Shown in pieces: positions 64,000-64,000 of a stretch of 64,000 nucleotides of DNA (positions within the stretch are counted from its first letter, which is position 1; every line of letters begins with the position of its first letter). The stretch comes from Vibrio kanaloae (GTDB lineage Bacteria > Pseudomonadota > Gammaproteobacteria > Enterobacterales > Vibrionaceae). The notes below the pieces were generated by a model. The model was not told the origin of the DNA. It saw nothing but the letters and a program-made list of their open reading frames with translations, and did not search any database. Location: contig NZ_AP025498.1 of assembly GCF_024347535.1 (NCBI RefSeq), positions 1,414,352-1,478,351 of the forward strand, written 5' to 3'. Position numbers and translations under genes: made by a program.

Positions 64000-64000
64000 G

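Noticed and set aside
1-64000. Insertion sequences, prophage, CRISPR arrays, tRNA or rRNA genes
   Set aside because: No transposase, phage, spacer-repeat or RNA-gene signatures were found by reading the window; a dedicated tRNA and repeat search would settle it.

Overview
The window reads as a chromosomal segment of a marine Vibrio, most like the Splendidus clade. This rests on recalled similarity of the proteins (KtrAB, YcdX, MdlAB, ViuB, AroG, DUF3820, and a 2-aminoethylphosphonate locus carrying a PbfA-type lyase), on the low-to-moderate GC content and on the dense alternating operons. No rRNA, tRNA, CRISPR array, insertion sequence or prophage was seen. The first bases hold the 3' end of a VOC/glyoxalase-type gene.

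Layout. 0.1-11.5 kb: a PepSY membrane protein with a DUF2946 partner, cytochrome b562, a YcdX phosphatase, a large HD-GYP sensor protein with an altered active site, an EamA exporter divergent from a LysR regulator, YbjQ, a TPR membrane protein and a two-gene operon with a HEPN-like RxxxxH motif. 11.7-21.3 kb: the heterodimeric ABC exporter MdlAB, a Nudix hydrolase, a DUF333 lipoprotein, a membrane protein, a YdcF-like protein, L-serine dehydratase and a Fur-box-preceded ViuB. 21.4-27.7 kb: a gluconate module (TRAP transporter, gluconokinase, 6-phosphogluconate dehydrogenase, GntR) framed by three GntR-type operators.

27.9-39.9 kb is the most distinctive part: a complete aminophosphonate locus. 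An ABC importer (binding protein, fused permease, ATPase) brings in 2-aminoethylphosphonate. PhnW transaminates it, PbfA feeds in the 1-hydroxy derivative, a FAD oxidoreductase probably feeds in other amino-phosphonates, and PhnX cleaves phosphonoacetaldehyde. A GntR/HutC-type PhnR regulator is encoded there, and three related palindromes lie where its operators would be expected. A HAD-IB protein with an altered motif IV sits in the same locus with no known role.

40-51.5 kb: an OmpA-type porin, YhfA, an exported MsrAB fusion, the KtrAB potassium system (KtrA has an altered glycine motif), a YnaI-like mechanosensitive channel, ManC-ManB for GDP-mannose, AroG and DUF3820. 51.7-60.8 kb: an XRE regulator, then a full aa3-type cytochrome c oxidase operon (ctaC-ctaD-ctaG-ctaE, SURF1, a SCO-like protein, ctaA, ctaB) with a DUF2909 gene on the opposite strand. 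61.2-63.7 kb: a phosphohexomutase with a strong Fur-box-like site upstream, and a LysE exporter.

Most of the window is ordinary chromosomal backbone. The observations best worth testing are the aminophosphonate regulon and its odd HAD protein, the altered residues in the HD-GYP protein and KtrA, the HEPN-like operon, and the Fur-like site before the mutase. All family assignments come from recognising motifs and recalled homologues; no database search was run.
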